Below are positions 23,910 to 36,480 of a stretch of 64,000 nt of DNA, piece by piece. The notes beneath the pieces are model-generated. The model searched no databases. It was not told the DNA's origin and worked only from the letters and a program-made list of their open reading frames with translations. Source of the DNA: Earliella scabrosa. Its lineage: Eukaryota > Basidiomycota > Agaricomycetes > Polyporales > Polyporaceae. The translations under genes and the position numbers were made by a program. Every line of letters begins with the position of its first letter. Position 1 is the stretch's first letter. The DNA is taken from the NCBI GenBank assembly GCA_022605405.1, contig JABYQQ010000020.1, positions 310,001 through 374,000 of the forward strand. The letters run 5' to 3'.

Positions 23910-25620
23910 TTGAGTGGGTGCGGGGCGTCGGCCGTCTTGAGACGAAAAGGCGAGACCGTCCTTGACGCGGAAGACCAGCCTCAGTGACACGCGGGTCGGG
24001 GTCGTCGGATGGACGCGGGTGCGACGTGCAAGCGCGTTCCGTCCCTCCATCGCCTTCTCGACCCGTCGCGCGTTGGCTGGTCTAAGAACACCGGCTTTCG
24101 AGGGGTGTACGCATTGATCATTGATTGCGGGTGTATGCCGCAGTGTGCGGTGCCGCGATGGGTTCGGAGAGGGTGTCAGGTGCGGTACACGCGCTGTCTG
24201 GACGTGTACAGCTTGGGAGGCCTCTTGTTCGTCCAGCCATGGACCTGTCATCTAGGAAGTCAGTTAGTGAGCTGGAGTGTCGATCGTCATCCCTCGGCAT
24301 GCGCACTTGGGTATCAACCGCCCCCTGGACTCGCTGACAGTGCGCTCGTCGAGATTGCAATAGTCCGTCCTTGAGATAACGGAAACACTCACGATCGTCT
24401 GGTACGTTACACCGAGTCGAAGGAATGGCGAGCCACGGCTGGCTCTTGAGTCCTGTTCCGAGCAGATGCGCCGCGCCAACCGTCCTTGTCTGGCAAGGCC
24501 TCAAAAGCTTCCAGAAGCGTCGCAAGGTGCGTCGTCAAACATCGTATATGTCGGGCTCTTCCTGCGTACCCGTTGCTCGCAGCCATCCTATCAGGAGGCT
24601 ACGCCATCATTGCTCCGTGGAGTGCTGTCCGGCACATCGTGTGTATGCATACGTGGGTTGTTCGCAGACTAACGACTCACCTGAAGAGGTCCGCGGGTTC
24701 TGCACGGATCCGGAGGAACGAGCGGGCTCTTCCGCGGGATCGTCACTGGACGAGCGTGAACGTGTCCTCGACACACGGATCAAGCTCGCTGGTATTGACA
24801 TCGACCTCTGCATCTTCTGTCAGGGGTTCCTGATCGACTGCCGAAGCGTGCCAGAGTCGGACCAAAGTCATCGCGTGCCTGACGTCCGCTGGCCTTGTCG
24901 CATATGCAGCCACCTCGGTCTCGAAGTCCCGGAGACGTCCCTCTAGACGACCAGCCACCGCAAGCCGCATACACCCACGCTGCGTACGTGTAGTCCGTCC
25001 CAAGGAACCCGTTCGTCCTGGACTCGACGCCCGTCCCCTGTACACGGCCTCTGTCTCGACCGGCTGGCTATCGTCCAACCGATGCGGCGACTTTCTCCGG
25101 CGCACCATCGACCGTCGAGGAAGGCTCTCTACAGACAGCTGACGGCGAGCGAAGCCTAGTCGTCTTCGCATATGCGTCGTCCGCTATCCTCTGTTACGCC
25201 GAAGCTCGCGCCAGAGCTGCATACACCCATCGAGCAGCGATGGCATTCTGCGCCAAGACCCCATCTGTCCTCCACGTCACTGCGCGAAGGACCACCTTCG
25301 TTGAGCGGGAGGAGCGCTGAGGGAGTGCAATCGGTTGCCCCCTCGGGTTCTGTGGCTAAGCCGAACAGAATCCCGAGCCATGGCGTGTCCCTCGCGTGCG
25401 CACTGTCAACCGGGCCTCGCGCACGCTGACATCGATCGTGGCCGTCGTGCTATGGCGTTGGGAGGACGCTCAGCGCTCAAGCATGGGCAGGCGAGTGGAG
25501 GACAGCGTCCGTTTGATGTGCTCCGCCGTGCTGTGCGTCGCGGAGCCTACATGGCCCTCCAATGCACATGTAACTACTATTGATTGTGTAGGCACTGTGG
25601 ACTCCTCGTGAACGACTGCA
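23910..25620. repeat. Distal block of the macro-repeat, copy 2
   Basis: Near-identical to 9.48-10.87 kb at its start (for example GACACGCGGGTCGGGGTCGT at 23986 and 9552), then diverging. Holds the same minus-strand TLLEAFEAL-like frame around 24.5 kb and, at about 24.85-24.95 kb, a minus-strand YATRPADVRHAMTLVRLWHA frame. The end (25.43-25.55 kb) resembles 28.25-28.35 kb. No named gene. Confidence 0.6.
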
Positions 25621-28600
25621 CCACGCCATATCGTTATTGATTCTGCGTTTGTTGGTCAAGTGAGATCCTTGTTAGTAAAGACACGAGACGAGACGAACAG
25701 AAGGCCGTACCTGGTGCCGCGAAGCCACTTCGACCCAATCCCCACGTCCGCGGCTGAGGCCTGATGGTCGGTGTTCAGGTGCGCTCGTGCTTCATGTTAC
25801 ATAACGTGAAGGAGCGATGCGCGACCATACGTCGACGTGGAGCGGTCTGCTGGTGGTGAAAAACGTAACTTGTCCTCCTTTCGCTCCGCGCCCGTCGTTC
25901 GTGAGTGTTTCCGAAGGGCAGGGCAAGCTGTCCACAATCTGCTCCATATCGCCCGTGTCGTCTAGCCCCTATACGACTCCGATTCGCGCTGTTTCCCTGC
26001 CCAACGTTAATCGCAGAGCTCGCCTGGACGCAGGTTACCAAGAGGGGGCTCGTATCCAGGTAGGACTATGGAAGAATATGACTAGTGGTTCCAACTTGAG
26101 CATCGGTGTAGAGGACTTATTCGGCTGTTGCGAGTATGGACGAAACATATGATGGACAGCTATGTAGGGCCTTTTCGTCGAGCGAGGGATACCCGCATCC
26201 TCGTCGATCGAAACGCTGGCGCAGATGGCGAAAGAAGCGTACCTGACTGAACACACAGGAACACCCTAACCTAGGTCCATACGCATGCTTCACTCCCTCC
26301 GAACGTCCCCGCACGAACAAGTCGAGTCCCTGACGTTCATCCATCCTATGTTCGTCGAGCGCATGGCATGGCTGTCGCCTCATCAGTGTGGACACAGGTG
26401 CAAACGGTAAAAGCAGACGCACCTGTATGTGAGGACCACCGTAGGTTCAGATCTCCATAGACTCGCACCGCGAGCGTTGTGGGCGCAAACCCTGCATGCG
26501 CGCGCGCCCTGCGTCTCCTCGGTCTCATGCTCTTGAAGTTCTTGCTGTGTGGTCGACTGGGCGCTGATGGTCGTTCGTCCGATGTCTGAAGGCATGAGAG
26601 CCAGGTGGGATGGCTGAGGTCATCTGCGACATCGAGAGCGTGCAGTAGCATGGCGACACGAGTCGGAATTTGCACTGGAACAGGAGAATTCGCAGGGTTG
26701 GGTGAAAGACTGGCGTCGACGAGCATGATGACGACAGGCAGGTGCAACTGTGTCAGTCCGCGTCGCGTCCCGTCGCGTCAGTCCGCGCCAGGTCTCCTAT
26801 GCCCTGCAACGTTGACGGCATGTTGCTTGGTACGAGCAAGTGCAGATAGTTGAGTTCGAGAGGAGGCGCCAGATACGGCGAGGCAACTTGCGACTCCGGA
26901 GTCGTCGAGGATTCGGGTCGCCAGCACGAGCTGCACGCTCAGTAGGCCCGTAGACCAGCGCCGACTCGAAACTCATAGGTGTCAGAGAAGGAGAACCACG
27001 GCGAGATGAGTTCGACGAGGAGGAAGAGGAGGAGCACCAGTTGAGTCGGTGGGAGAGGGCACCCGGACCGTCCCGGGCCGGCATACCCTTCTGTCAGTCG
27101 AACGGTTCTGTCAACGTCTGCGCTTTGCCTCTCTCCAAGTCTTGATCGTTTCTCTCCAAGTGTCTCTCTCTCTTTCTTATGCTTCTCAGCCTCCGACCGA
27201 CTGCGGATCCTCCTTCCGGATGCAAACTTCGCAAAGACAGCAGTTCTGGAGACATAGCGTGCTGGGATATGGGATGTGGGGGTACGCCGATACAGTCTCA
27301 TGCACATGTACGTCGCACATATGATGCCTCGATGGCCCCATGTACACCGTCGCACCACAGCCCTGTCTCCGCCGTGCTCATATGAAACTGCGTCTTGGGA
27401 ACCTAGCCTATGGGGCGACAAGGTGCACAAGACTGGTTCCAGAGGTCGGTTCCCCATGTCATCTGTGCTCAGGCTATGGAAGATCATCCCCCTTCATTGC
27501 AACCCTCCGCTGCAAGCCTGACAGGACTTGTCAACTCGCTCGTACCATGCTTCTCTCTCCCACTCCTTCGTTACCCCTTCCTGGATGGGCACGCACGCGG
27601 TAACGTATGCCATTCACGCTTCCTTGTCGAGGTACGTTCACATCGGCTTGTGTCTCGTGAGCTCTCCTACACCAACACGCACTGCGGACATATTCCTCCA
27701 CTTCTCCTATACCTGACAAGCAGGCTACGCATGGACACCATGTCATCGCGAGTGAGCTCTGATGCTATTACCGGCTCTGCACCTAGAGCGCGTGCTGACG
27801 CTCGGTGTAGACCCTCTGGTTGGAGACCGTGCAGAGTGCGCCTGCTCACTGACGGGCGAGCTGGCACGGAGATATACCACGCGCGCTCGCAGGTCCGCGA
27901 GAACTAGAGAGCTGGGCTCAGAGGTGTTGTAGGTGCGATGAACACAGCTTCCCGTTCGTCGGCCACGCGCTAACTCAAGGTGTAGAGCTCCTGGTTGGAG
28001 ATCGTCTCGTTCGCGCCACGAAGACCAAGCATGACACGACTCGGACACGTTTCCTTTACGCGGGCCGGAGCGACATGTTATCTGTAATGAAATAGCAGGC
28101 TTTCCGGCCGCACCCTGTAGCACTTTGATGCCACCGAAGTCTCTGCGGCGCAATGGGCAGCTCGCGCTCTAGCCTTGTTCTGTGGTGACCGAGACACATG
28201 AACGCGAGTTGAACGCGTCCAGGCTGAACACTGCGGATGCAGGTCGACGAGAAGATGGCCGTCGTGCCATGGGACGTGGTCGAGCGTGGGCGGGCGAGTG
28301 GACGAACCCAGACAGGGTCCGTTCGACGTGGTGCTGTCGCCCGCACTCGTCTCGCTCCGGCAGACTTGACCCCGCCACTCTGTGCAGTTGCGTCGTTCGA
28401 ACCTGCAGCTGCATGACTCGACTAGCTAGTGCGAACGCAATGGATGAACGCATCTGAGTGATCATACACATATATATAAGGCGCGGAGAACTAGTACTCA
28501 CTCAGTCGCGCGCAGAAACCGGTTCCCTCGACAACTGATATAGGCGTGCACATGCGACCCAGGTCAACACGCGTACACATGTCCACGAGCATCAATACTG

Positions 28601-28960
28601 AGTGGGTCGAGGTCAGTCATACAACACGGCTCTTCGGTCGAGAAAGTAGCAGAGAGAGAGAGATTACGAGACACGTACCTGGTCGTACAAGCAACCTCGA
28701 CCGCCTCCGCCTTCCATGCCAATGCTCCGCGGCTCCGTAAAACATGGATCGCACTCCGATCTTCTTCGATGTCCTCTGTCGAGCGCACTGCGCGGCGCGG
28801 ACGCAACATTGGATCACCGGGCCTGAGGGCTCGATTAGCCAGCAGGACTGGTCGCGTGTTTCAACCGCATCCGAGTCGAGAGCGTACGGTAGTACCCCTC
28901 GTTCTGCGGCGCACATCGGAAGGAGGACTTGTTGAGGAGTGAGCCATGTCTGGCAGGGTA
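25620..28960. other. No gene supported; fragments of repeat blocks
   Basis: About 28.2-28.4 kb resembles 11.05-11.3 and 43.7-43.9 kb (distal block). About 27.05-27.15 kb has a GGGCCGGC-containing boundary like those at 36.3 and 47.75 kb. A 133-codon minus-strand frame (26747-26346) and a 182-codon one (27487-26939, with a hydrophobic stretch LVLLLFLLVELI) have no recognisable family and no matching copies, so I do not call them. Confidence 0.4.
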
Positions 28961-28964
28961 CGAT

Positions 28965-29760
28965 TGATGAGTGGGGATATATTTATAAGCAAACTCACCA
29001 TACTATGCACTGTTATTTATCAATGAATGTGCATCCCATAGATATAACAGAATGTTACTTAGTTAACAGTGAATATCTGGCTTAGTTGTATTTAGAATGT
29101 CTTCAAAGCAGTTCCATTGAACAGAGCTGATTTTTCCGGTTTCAATGATATATAATACTTCATTGATTGATTAGAAACTGACAGAGATACACACTCAAGT
29201 CAATATTTATGACTATGCCTACCAAATTTGGCAACATAGACGCCCGTTGAGCGCCCATGAGATGCGAAAAACAGCCCATCCTTCCCGATTTGGGCAATTG
29301 TATTTTGACTCTAGCACATACAGTTTTGATTAAAAACATATAGTGATATATACCGTTTTGTTACCACCATTTATGGCTACAATCTGAGATTGTCAGAAGT
29401 CATGTGACCAGGAACTGCTGAGCACCATCGGCCGAAAATCCGAAGCTTTCTGTGTCCCAGTCGAAAGCGAGGCACAGAAAGCTTCGGATTTTCGGCCATT
29501 TGGGCGCTTATTTTGCGTTTTAAGATATGCAAGCCCACCTATATCTTCCATTACTATGTAACTAGTATCAATGTGCAATGTATAGGACAAAAGCAAAGCT
29601 AGACATAGTGGCAGTGCTGTGGGCGGCTAACAGGTTCCCGCGCGACTCAGCTAACCTCAGTTTAGGGTTGGCTCAGTAAGAAACTTTGTTACCAGTGCTT
29701 ATGTCAGCACTTACTCTGCTCTTACTCTGTGTAATCGGAGTATGAACTATTTTCTCACGG
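28965..29760. other. AT-rich island
   Basis: Composition shifts abruptly from GC-rich flanks to A+T-rich sequence (for example GGATATATTTATAAGCAAAC near 28975, AAAAACATATAGTGATATAT near 29332) and back to GC-rich near 29.76 kb. No long frame and no similarity to other parts of the window. It is probably an inserted, non-coding mobile element or other foreign segment. It contains the hairpin listed next. Confidence 0.65.
29430..29497. repeat. Perfect 25-bp inverted repeat (hairpin)
   Basis: Arms 29430-29454 and 29473-29497 are exact reverse complements around an 18-nt loop. The arm begins GGCCGAAAATCCGAAGC. It lies in the middle of the AT-rich island and could fold as a strong RNA or DNA hairpin, or be the relic of a small palindromic insertion. 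Confidence 0.9.
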
Positions 29761-32140
29761 GCACAACTTCCCGTAACACATTTTGGCGGAGAACGTCGTA
29801 CTTAAAGAACGATTTCTTCGTTGCACTCATCAATCGTAACCCCAGGATTCGAGTCGACGTTGGCCGGCCGCCGATGTGAGACGCAGGAGCGGCCTCGTCA
29901 GCATCTTGTGAGGGTCGACAAGAGCCCGTAGAAGCGCGGAAGAGCACAAAAAAGACGCAGAAAGAGGGAGAGAGAGCTGGATAGGGAGCAACGCGAAAAT
30001 ATCACGCCGGGAAGGGTCGAGAGGCCGGATCAGAACGTGCGTATGCCTTGCGACCAACCTCAGGCCTGTGACGCGCAGCACAGTACTTGCGCGAAGAGTC
30101 GGAGGAGAGGGCAGAGGACGAAGACGACGCGAACGCAGCCTGAGACTGGCCAGGTAGGGATTGGACTCGCCCAGGTCTCCCTGACGTGCATCCGCTTGCC
30201 GTCGCCTTGAAGAACATGCGTCAATTGGAGCGCGCTGGATGCGGCGACGCGCTCGAATGTCTTGATCCCGTTGGCCTTCGTTCCCCTGTGCCGTCGGTCA
30301 ATGGAAGAGCGCGCCCCGCTCGCTGCCACAGTCGTCGTGCTCTTCTCGCGCTGCTTCACAGGTGGTGCGATGCGCTGTCAAGGGAGATGGTGCGATGTTG
30401 AGCCGTTTGGACGAGCCGAGTCAGAGAAGACATGTACGCACCGTGAAACGACCCGGGTCGACGACATGAGCCGGTGTTGATCAAGGTGTGACGAATCTTC
30501 GCGAATGTAGGAGAGCTGCATGTCGATGTCGTCGGTCTATGAGGTGAGCACGCACAGTACATAGAGAACTAGACGAGGTCGACTCGCTGGTTCCTCGTGT
30601 GCATCCTCTGACGAGGACCGAGGAGATACATACCTCAAGCTCACAGGACGGAACGCGCACAAGCGTCTTCCGCCTGAATCGTCTCCACAGTATCAATCTT
30701 GGAAGTCGGCGCGATGGTGAGCATGGATTGTTCGAGGTTGACCGGAAGGTCGAGCAGGCGGGGGTCGCTGGCAAGAGGGAAGTTGCACGAGTCAGAGCGA
30801 GGTCGGAGTTGATGATCGCAGAGGTAGCTGTCCTTGCGGCGACCCTGCAAGCAACGGCGGCTGCACAAGGGAGGTGCTGGCTGCCAAAACGAGGCCGTAA
30901 GAGAGAGTATGGCTCGGATGTTGAATTGGGGTTTATCGACTCCGACCGAGGACGGATGGTAGGCTGCAGCGGAGAAGGAAGACTTGCCTTGACCGATCCG
31001 CTGCAGGATTCCTGCTACGCGGATGTTGAGCGTTTATGCTCCTGGCATGCCACTTGTTGTGCTCGACGAGCGAAGGGAGGGTATCCGGGGCCGGCCGTCG
31101 CCGGGTACGTGGGTATGGCGCAGGCACAATATGGAGCTGCGGACGCAAAATAACAGGTCATCTATCTCTCGACGAGCAAATTCCATAGTATTCGGACTCG
31201 GCCGGTGCGCTTCGATCATGAAAATCATACCACAGTTACAATACACCTCCTCGACATGTCTCCGCCGCATATCGCGCCGCCCCATCCGCACACTCGCTGT
31301 CACCCGTGCTTGTGTGATCCCGTGTCGATGATGCAACGTAAAATCGAGGTAGCGATGATGCCCCGCTTGCGTTCGTTACGGTGTGTCTGCTGGCGCATCG
31401 CAGCCGTCGTAGTCAAGAAAGCGCGCAGGTGGGGTGGACGAGTCGACGAGAACATGGCGGATCCGATCCGCCCGACCTGTTATGTCGCCACGGGAAGGCG
31501 ACCAACGAGCTCGGGCGGAGAAGCGTACACACCTCGACCATTCGTCATCGTGCGCTCGAGGCATTCTCCTAGGACAAGCACGAAACTGGACGCGCATCGT
31601 ATTGTGCTCGATTAAACTGGAGAAGCGGTAGAAGCAAGTACGAGCGAGGGCAAAAGGAAGGCGCAGGAGAGACGACGCCGTAGACAGCGGGAAAAGCGGG
31701 CCGCACCAGACCGGCGGCTCCTCGGAGGTGGTTAACACTCTGAGCCCGTCTACTCCCATCTGTTGGCTCTATGATGCTGGTAGGACTTCGCGGCTCCGGC
31801 CGACGCGTGTTTGCCGACACGACCGAGAAGGTCCGAGTGCAGATATCGGCTCCAGGCTGGCTGGCAGCAGAGCGCCTCACCCGCAACCCCCCAACGTCCG
31901 ACGACCACAACAGCGCTGCGTGCAACCAGCTCCTGCCAGTCAAGCTTCAAGGACTTCAAGGAGCGTAATATTGGATCGCGATGGATATACTGACAATGAC
32001 CTTCGAATAGGCATGCGAGCGGGGGGAGCGCTGACATCCAGTGCCTGACGTGCGTCTTCCGCTGTCGACCTCTCGCGCGAGCTTGTATGATCGACCGCGA
32101 GCTGGACACGGCGAGGATGGACCGCGTTCGTGAGTTTAGT
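29761..32140. other. No gene seen
   Basis: GC-rich sequence with only short or compositionally biased frames on both strands, and no match I could find to the other blocks. Confidence 0.4.
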
Positions 32141-35100
32141 ATATGCTGTTGACATTGCGACTATACGGGGGCGGGTGGGCGGTGGAAGGTGACACCCTCG
32201 GAGCGAGAATGGGAGGGGTGCAGCGGAGGACAGAAGCTTGAGGACCATGCAGCTGTGAAAGCTGCGAGAGGAACGTCGATATTGTACCGACGATTGAGCA
32301 TAAGGGGATAGCTCCACTTGGGGAGACATGTCTGACATACGACGAGTGCGTTGGGTAGTCCATCCGCATAGACACAGCCGAGTACCGGCGAGCGAGAGTC
32401 GGAAAGGATTCATGTGGCGACAGCGTAGATTGGGAAGTCAGTCGAGGCGTACGGGGAGGTTCTCGTGCGGTATCGATGGTGGTACAGGTGAGAGATGTCG
32501 TGCATGAAACGGACCGCCACGTACGTGCACACAACGACGAGTGCACGACGCTCGGACGAAGAGCGCAGGGCGCGAGCTGCAGCAGCCAAGCAACGGGCGC
32601 TGCGGACGTCCGACACGTCGACGGCCACGTTCCCAGTCCCAGCGACGACTTCTCCTCAGTGATCTGCTCTACAGACGGACGTGCGGCGCTGTCAACCATA
32701 TCCGATGCGGAGCTGCCACCAGAGGTCGAGCACGGCCCGTTGCGCGTTACTCCTCGCGAGACCGCCCGCGATAGAGCCCGACGCACACCCCAACGACGAC
32801 CGGCCAGAGCAACAGCGCGGCACAGCAGCCAGTCAGCGGGCGCCGTTGACAGCCCGCTCTGAGCTCGCATCGACGATCGCGCCCTCGTGCGCTGCTCCAG
32901 CTGCCAGAGCCGAACAGAAGCCGAGCGGGGACAGATGGATGTCTCCGCCGACGCGCGTCTGCTCGCTCGCTGGGTGCTGGACTCGCCCTCGCTCGGCTCG
33001 ATGTGGTGGGGTTGGCCTGCGCAGTGCCCAGTCCGTCGGCCGCGGCTGCCCGCGCAACCTGCTCAGCGGGAGTGCGCGAGCGGGGGTACCGCGCGGGGAC
33101 AAACCACGCGCTGCACGCAGCAGCCGCATCGACGATCGGTGCAGCAGAGACCTCGACAGCGCAAGCGTGTGCCAGCGGCGGTCCGCTGTCAACCCGCGTC
33201 TCGACCTGCAGTGTCCGACGTCCCTGGCCTTGGGCAAGGCGGCGCGAACGGTTCCTTCGCGCTGTCCACTGTCGTCTTCGACAGTGCGCGAGTGAGAGTG
33301 CGCGAGTGGCGAGTGCCACACGCGGGCCGACCAGAGTTCACTCTCTCCAGCCCCATCCCTAGTACTAGTGTGCGTCCGGGCGTAGCTGTCAGCCATGTCC
33401 GGCGCAACTTGCATTGATCCAGAACGGGTGCGAGATTCGCGTTGTCCGCCGTTCGCGAGACTGCCCGATACAGGTGTACATGCCCGACGCACACCGACGA
33501 TGACCGGCCGCAGTAACAGCCTGGCGCAGCAGACAATGAGCGGGCGCAGTCTACAGCCCGCTCGAGCCTCGCATCGACCATCGCGCCCTCGCCCCCTCCT
33601 CCAGCACTCCAGAACCCGAGCGGGGACAGGCAGATGTCTCCGCAGACGCGCGTCCGTTCGCTGTGGAAACAACGGGCCCGCTTGCCTCGATCCGGTTGGC
33701 CCGTCCGCGTAGCAATCAGTCCCTCCGCCGCGCCCGTCTGTGCTGTCCGCCGTCTGCGCAGGCGCAGGTCCATGAGAGAGCGTGAAAGCGGGGGAACCGC
33801 ACAGAGATGGACTATGCTCCGCCTGCTGCAGCCGGAACGATAATCGTTCCCCCGCGTTCTACCATAGACCCGTACGCCGTGGCCCCCGCTCCCCTGAGCG
33901 TAGACGCGTGGTCGTCCCTCTGCTTGCCAACTGCGTCTTGCCCCAGAGTGGCCGGTCGATTTGTGCTGTCCGCTGTCCTCCTTGTGAGAGAGGGCACGGG
34001 TGAGGATCATGCTGCAGCGCCGCAGCGGGTCCACGTTCCAGCTGCTCATCCCTCCGGACTGGGTCTGCGTTTGGAATCCGGTGGTGACGGACAATAGTAC
34101 TGGTTGCTTGCTGATCCCCTAGAAGGCAGACACGGTCAGTGACGGTCTACGGATGCTCGTCCATGTGAAAGAACGCACGTACGTACACACTTCGAGCTGA
34201 AAGCGCGTATCTCCTCTCAGTATTCAGCTTCGGAGTTCTACAGCTGTAAGGATCGTGACGGCTCGAGCCGGTTCCATGCGCGGCCGTAGACGGCTGACCG
34301 CTCGTTTGGGAATGTCGACGATACAGTGCCCAATGTGTACTTGCAGCGAGGGTCGTCTCGAGGGTCGTCCGCGCGACCGTTCGGTTCAAGAGGGTCGATG
34401 ACACTGTGTTTTGGTCTTGCAGTCCACGTAGGCCCGCCCGCAGCTCCTCGCTGCTTCCGTCTTAGACTCGGCAAGCAGGACTCGAGTCAGCAGCACGCCG
34501 TCGAGCGTTCGCGAACGCGATAGCAACGACCGTGCGCACCTCCGCGCAATGCTCGTCTTTCTCGCCAGGCTAGGAGAGCGCGAGAGAGTTCTGCAGCTAC
34601 CACTGGAGAGCGTTCGTCAACGAACACGCGTACGCTGCTGTGTACGGCTTCACGACGCACCTCCAAGCCTCCAAGCCCGGGACGGAGTGCATGCGGCTGC
34701 TAAGCCATGGCGCATGAGCAATTATCTGTACTGCAGCGACTGAGCGCAGGTCGTACCTGGTCATGACTTAACAAGAGAAGGAGCGATTCGTGACGCTCGA
34801 GCCTTCGTGAACACGACACCACCCACGATTCGCACCTCCCTGCGACTCCCGTCGTTCTCGTCCGAACGCGAAGGCATCCTGGAGCTACTGCTCGAGGGCG
34901 GTCGCGGGCGTACACGAAGACGCGCTGAGAGTTTGATCGATGGACGGCTTCACGGCGAATGTCCAACTCCCGGACCGAGCAGATGGGTCTGTCAAACCGG
35001 GGAGCATCGGCACTCCAGCTCGAAACCGACAGTTGACTGCGGGGCGTATCTGATCTCGACAATCGGTTGTCGAGGTACCAGAGGAGTGACTCCGGTGTGT

Positions 35101-36480
35101 TGAACGGTCTTCAAACGAAGCTTGCTTGGATAGACGAAGGAAAACGACGTGAGGAATCCTAGGGAGAGGAGGTGACCGTAACGATATTCCACCTGTGGGA
35201 TGGGCGGACCGTAGCTGTCTGGGCAGGAGAAACAGGGATGCGAGTCATCGGGGGCCCCAGGAGCCTTCGTGCTCGAGGTCGAGATGCAGAGATGGTGGAA
35301 CGTACTCGCGCGGCGACTAGTGGCTGCTAAACGAGTGTGCAGACGTCGATGCTTGAGGGACTTGGACATGTCAGAGTCTAGAATGGAGCAAGGTTCAACG
35401 GACGGAAGGCGCAGGGCTGGACATGCGCGAAGTACTTCGTGCCCGTGTCGGAGGAGATACGCAATAGGAAGAGTGCCGTACGCGCAAAGCAGGTACATCG
35501 AAAAGTCTAGTGAGGCTAAAGATGAGCGGGTGATCCATGCGAGGGGCGACTTGGGCTGACGGCGGCGTGTATGGGCCATCGTTCTGTTGCTGTTGCGGTT
35601 TCCAGCACTGCGAGAGAGAGAGGCTCGAGCGCACGTCGTTCGACTGTCCTGCCTCGCATCGTACGTGTACAACTCTGCGAATGCAACCTTGCCGAGGACG
35701 ATGTGTGTCGAGCGGGGCGCATCAGGAGCTGATCGAGTTCGAACCTGAGTCGGTCGAGGTACTCGCGCAGAGACACGAATACACGTACCTGAAACTCGCA
35801 CAATGTCCACCTCAACCATTCTTCCGTTTGATTTACAGTAGCCGCACCCGGATGCGTGTCCACCTCCGTCTCGCTTCTCCAGAGTGAAGATCCGGTCCAT
35901 GTGCGAGGGTCCAGGGACGAGAGCAAGGGGGTCCAAGGAGGAGCGACGATCGCGAGCGACACCTGCTAGTGTTGCGGTGGCTTGGAGCGTCATGAACACG
36001 CACATGCAGAGTTTCTATGCGCAGCGTGAATTCAGTAGAAGTGTGGCGTATGCGAGTTCAAGCGGGTAGGGGTCGTGATCATCGCTGCTTGTCCATGACG
36101 AGCACCTGTGAACGAGCGTGTAAGAGATAGCGGTAGAGGAGCAGGGCTAGAGGTCCGGTGTGACTGCAGATATCTGGGAGGCGAAAGGATGAGAACCTGA
36201 CGGACGAGTAGCGGGTAGCTAGACTCGCGCACGTTTACAGAGACGAGTCAAGTACTCAGAGGCAAGCTTGACGCTTGGGCGAAACAGAGACGCCCGCAGG
36301 GCCGGCTCGGCCAGGCTCGGCCCGGCCTATCCCGCCCAAGCGAGTCCTGCCCTGTCCTGCTCTCATTCTCTCATCCAAGTGGCAACTGCTGGTCTCTGGC
36401 CGTCTCAGGCACGTCTCGTCTCCCCCGGCAATAGGCCTTGTTTTCTCGCTTCGTCTGGTCCAGCTTGAGGCTATCTACCC
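32140..36480. repeat. Degenerate block R, copy 3, with an internal duplication
   Basis: The landmark GAGCCGAACAG...GAGCGGGGACAG occurs near 32.905 and, without its first part, again near 33.61 kb, so part of the block is itself duplicated. The 34.13-34.5 kb stretch matches 1.39-1.7 kb; 35.28-35.34 kb matches 2.32-2.36 kb. A minus-strand exon-like end (TEEWLRWTLCEFQ then GTACGT, about 35.79-35.83 kb) parallels ones near 2.90 and 51.33 kb. A minus-strand hydrophobic frame (CCAALLLWPVVVGVCVGLYR, about 32.77-32.83 kb) recurs in altered form near 14.45 and 33.5 kb. The 301- and 337-codon minus-strand frames here are not conserved between copies and are not called. Confidence 0.5.

Noticed and set aside
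33189..34094. 301-codon minus-strand open frame
   Set aside because: Overlaps two tandem copies of the same repeat segment in different frames; not conserved between them.
34992..36005. 337-codon minus-strand open frame
   Set aside because: Lies in block R; Ser/Arg/Thr-rich with no motif, and the colinear copy at 2.1-3.05 kb does not keep the frame. Long spurious frames are expected in GC-rich DNA.
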